Made by a program: the position numbers and the translations under genes | Shown here: piece after piece, positions 4,825 to 6,365 of the stretch | Numbering within the stretch: the stretch's first letter is position 1 | Layout of the letters: each line of letters begins with the position of its first letter | The notes under the pieces: generated by a model | The model's database searches: none | What the model was told of the DNA's origin: nothing | What the model saw: only the letters and a program-made list of their open reading frames with translations | NCBI GenBank assembly: GCA_020848055.1 | Contig: JADLBB010000106.1 | Location: 1-6,365, forward strand | DNA: 6,365 nucleotides | Source of the DNA: Chloroflexota bacterium | Lineage (GTDB): Bacteria; Chloroflexota; Limnocylindria; QHBO01 | Direction of reading: 5' to 3'

Positions 4825-5730
4825 ATGGCGACCGACAAGCCGCCCGTCGAACTGACCCGGGGCGACGTCATGGGCGCCTTCTGGCGCTGGACGTTCTTCA
4901 GCCACTCGAACTACAACTACGAGCGCCTGCAGGGCACCGCGTTCGCCCACATGATGACCCCGGTCATCAGGCGCCTGTACACCGATCCGGAGGAGATCAA
5001 GGCGGCCCTGCGGCGCCACCTGGTGTTCTTCAACACCGAACCGAACGTCGGGTCGGTCATCCACGGCGCGGTCATCGCCATGGAGGAGCAGCGCGCCAAC
5101 GGCGCCGACATCGACGACGACGGCATCAACTCGGTCAAGTCCGGGCTGATGGGCCCGCTGGCCGGCGTCGGCGACACGATCACGCAGGGCACGATCATCC
5201 CGATCCTGCTCAGCATCGGCATCGGCATGGCCCAGGCCGGCAACATCCTGGGGCCGATCCTGTACTTCGTCCTGATGATGATCATCATGACCGGGCTCAC
5301 CTACTTCATGTTCATCCAGGGCTATACCCGCGGACGGACAGGGGTGACCGAGATCCTCAGATCTGGACTGATGGACCGGGTCATCACCGGTGCCGGCGTG
5401 CTCGGAAACATCGTGCTCGGCGCCCTCACCGCGCAATTCGTGGCGATCTACATCGCGCCGAGCATCTACATCAACGAGCTGCGCTTCAACTTCCAAGAGA
5501 CCCTGGACGACGTGATGCCCGGCCTCGTGCCGCTGCTCTTCACGATCCTGACCTGGTGGCTGCTGGCCAAGAAGGGCGTGAATCCCATCCTGTTGCTGGT
5601 GGTCTACCTGCTGATCGCCCTCGTGGGCGCGGTCCCGTTCTTCGGGCCGGCCGGGCAATGCGGCTCGTCCATCTTCAACGCGTTCTACGCCTGCCCGCCG
5701 CCGGAGGCATCGAGCTTCCTGGTCCGGTAG
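4825..5730 (+). CDS. PTS mannose-family subunit IID (membrane)
   Basis: This 301-residue membrane protein is the partner of IIC in the permease. Family landmarks include WRWTFFSHSNYNYERLQG near the N-terminus, where most members have a similar NYERMQ segment. FFNTEPNVGSVIHGAVIAMEE follows at about residues 71-91, then the hallmark SGLMGPLAGVGDTITQGTI and several hydrophobic helices toward the C-terminus. The ATG at 4825 has GGAGGG (4811-4816) eight bases upstream, inside the end of IIC. The frame is open further upstream, but that would overlap IIC with low-complexity sequence. The last 30 residues after the final helix are unusual, containing Cys279 and Cys290 and a PPP run, and I do not recognise this tail in well-known members. 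The gene closes the PTS set, and the next gene starts about 7 bases downstream. Confidence 0.94.
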   Translation: MATDKPPVELTRGDVMGAFWRWTFFSHSNYNYERLQGTAFAHMMTPVIRRLYTDPEEIKAALRRHLVFFNTEPNVGSVIHGAVIAMEEQRANGADIDDDGINSVKSGLMGPLAGVGDTITQGTIIPILLSIGIGMAQAGNILGPILYFVLMMIIMTGLTYFMFIQGYTRGRTGVTEILRSGLMDRVITGAGVLGNIVLGALTAQFVAIYIAPSIYINELRFNFQETLDDVMPGLVPLLFTILTWWLLAKKGVNPILLLVVYLLIALVGAVPFFGPAGQCGSSIFNAFYACPPPEASSFLVR

Positions 5731-5737
5731 CGGTTCG

Positions 5738-6365
5738 TTGAGCACACCCTCCCAGACCGATGGCCCGGGCGCAACGCCCGGGCCATCGGCATCGCACGAC
5801 AATTCGACCCACGGCCGCTCCTGGCTCGGCCCGGGCGAACGCTGGGCCATCATCACCGCGCTCTCCTACACGACGGTCAACGTCCTGCTCCGCTCCGCGG
5901 CCGTCGAGATCGACCCGTGGATCGGGTCGATGCTGCGCCAGATGCCATTGGCCATGCTGGCCTGGGCGACCGTGCTGTGGATCGATCGCGACGCGGTGCG
6001 GCCCGCGAGCGGTCGCTTCATCGGCTGGCGCTCCATCGCGGGGCTGGTCGTGGCAGGGTTCATCAGCCTGGTCATCGGCAACGTCTTCTTCTTTGGCGCC
6101 CTAGCGAACGGGGGGTTGGGCGTCGCTGCCGCAGGTGCGCAGGGCGGCGTGGTCGTGGCTGGCGCAGCTGGCAGCATGCTGCTGCGAGAGCGGCCCAGCG
6201 CCCAAGCCTGGGTCGGGATCAGCGTCATCTGCATGGGACTCGTCTTCATCGCCACCGCCCAGGGAGCACCCGAGGGTGCGTGGCTGCTCGGCCTCGTGCT
6301 GGCCCTGGGCGCGGGGACCAGTTACGCGGTGAGCAACCTGGTGACGCGCACCGTCCAGCGCCGGC
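5738..6365 (+). CDS. EamA/DMT-family transporter, N-terminal part (cut by window edge)
   Basis: The first 209 residues of a multi-helix membrane protein are visible, with the frame open to the right edge. After a hydrophilic N-terminus, the first helix begins at about RWAIITALSYTTVNVLL, and helices such as SIAGLVVAGFISLVIGNVFFFGAL and a Gly/Ala-rich helix follow. LLRERPSAQAWVGISVICMGL is typical of the end of the first EamA repeat. A second repeat starts with LALGAGTSYAVSNLVTR. Such proteins usually have ten helices and export or import small metabolites; the substrate cannot be predicted. The only start codon in frame before helix 1 is TTG 5738, 7 bases after the IID stop and without a visible ribosome binding site, so coupling to IID is likely. 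A strong hairpin lies inside the first codons, which makes the start uncertain. Confidence 0.8.
   Translation, partial: MSTPSQTDGPGATPGPSASHDNSTHGRSWLGPGERWAIITALSYTTVNVLLRSAAVEIDPWIGSMLRQMPLAMLAWATVLWIDRDAVRPASGRFIGWRSIAGLVVAGFISLVIGNVFFFGALANGGLGVAAAGAQGGVVVAGAAGSMLLRERPSAQAWVGISVICMGLVFIATAQGAPEGAWLLGLVLALGAGTSYAVSNLVTRTVQRR
5757..5789 (+). terminator. Perfect 14-bp hairpin after IID, terminator-like
   Basis: The arms 5757-5770 (CCGATGGCCCGGGC) and 5776-5789 (GCCCGGGCCATCGG) are perfectly complementary around the loop GCAAC. The repeat begins 26 bases after the IID stop, as expected for an operon terminator in a GC-rich genome, but no T tract follows. It also lies within the apparent first codons of the EamA transporter, so it may instead reduce rather than end readthrough. 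Confidence 0.5.

Noticed and set aside
3222..4871. 549-codon open frame on the minus strand
   Set aside because: It lies antisense to IIB, IIC and part of IID, which have unmistakable family motifs. The translation is rich in His, Asp, Arg and Gln and has no recognisable domain, as expected of an antisense frame in GC-rich DNA.
4693..5856. 387-codon open frame on the minus strand
   Set aside because: Antisense to IID and its neighbours; low-complexity His/Asp/Gln-rich translation without family motifs.
5760..6104. ATG-started 114-codon plus-strand frame at the EamA gene
   Set aside because: It is out of frame with the membrane helices of the transporter, and its translation is Arg/Pro/Ser-rich without hydrophobic segments.

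Overview
The window is a GC-rich bacterial chromosome segment with tightly packed genes, short or overlapping gene junctions, several GTG/TTG starts, and long open antisense frames of the kind that high GC creates. Nothing in it identifies the species. A Chloroflexota- or Actinomycetota-like high-GC lineage is plausible, but this is an impression, not a result. No tRNA, rRNA, insertion sequence or CRISPR array was seen.

Layout from left to right. Positions 1-123 hold the C-terminal end of an unrecognised gene, followed by a short gap with a perfect inverted repeat. Positions 219-1780 hold a two-gene one-carbon (folate) operon: an FchA/FTCD_C-type cyclodeaminase-cyclohydrolase, joined by an ATGA overlap to a FolD-family methylene-tetrahydrofolate dehydrogenase. 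The end of folD overlaps, tail to tail, the end of a SorC-family sugar-responsive regulator on the minus strand (1703-2719). Divergent from the regulator is a mannose-family PTS permease operon with separate subunits IIA (2832-3233), IIB (3321-3800), IIC (3861-4823) and IID (4825-5730). An EamA/DMT-family transporter then begins at about 5738 and runs off the right edge.

The PTS genes would form one membrane permease. IIA receives phosphate from HPr on His11 and passes it to His14 of IIB, and IIC/IID move the sugar across the membrane. The divergent SorC regulator probably controls this operon by sensing a sugar phosphate. The shared intergenic region holds a good sigma70-like promoter and a perfect 11-bp inverted repeat that could be its operator. 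Neither HPr/EI nor a sugar-catabolic enzyme lies in the window, so the substrate cannot be named.

The most interesting observation is in folD. An ungapped match to the family active site shows the cyclohydrolase lysine replaced by leucine (Leu61) and the partner glutamine replaced by alanine (Ala99), while the NADP-binding region and the KDVDG and PVPGGIGP motifs are kept. With an FchA-type cyclohydrolase translated immediately upstream, this suggests that the two activities of ordinary FolD have been divided between two coupled genes. Other points of interest are an 11-codon leader ORF with a strong ribosome binding site that ends inside the IIC start region, a signal-peptide-like N-terminal extension on IIC, and a 14-bp perfect hairpin straddling the start of the EamA gene.
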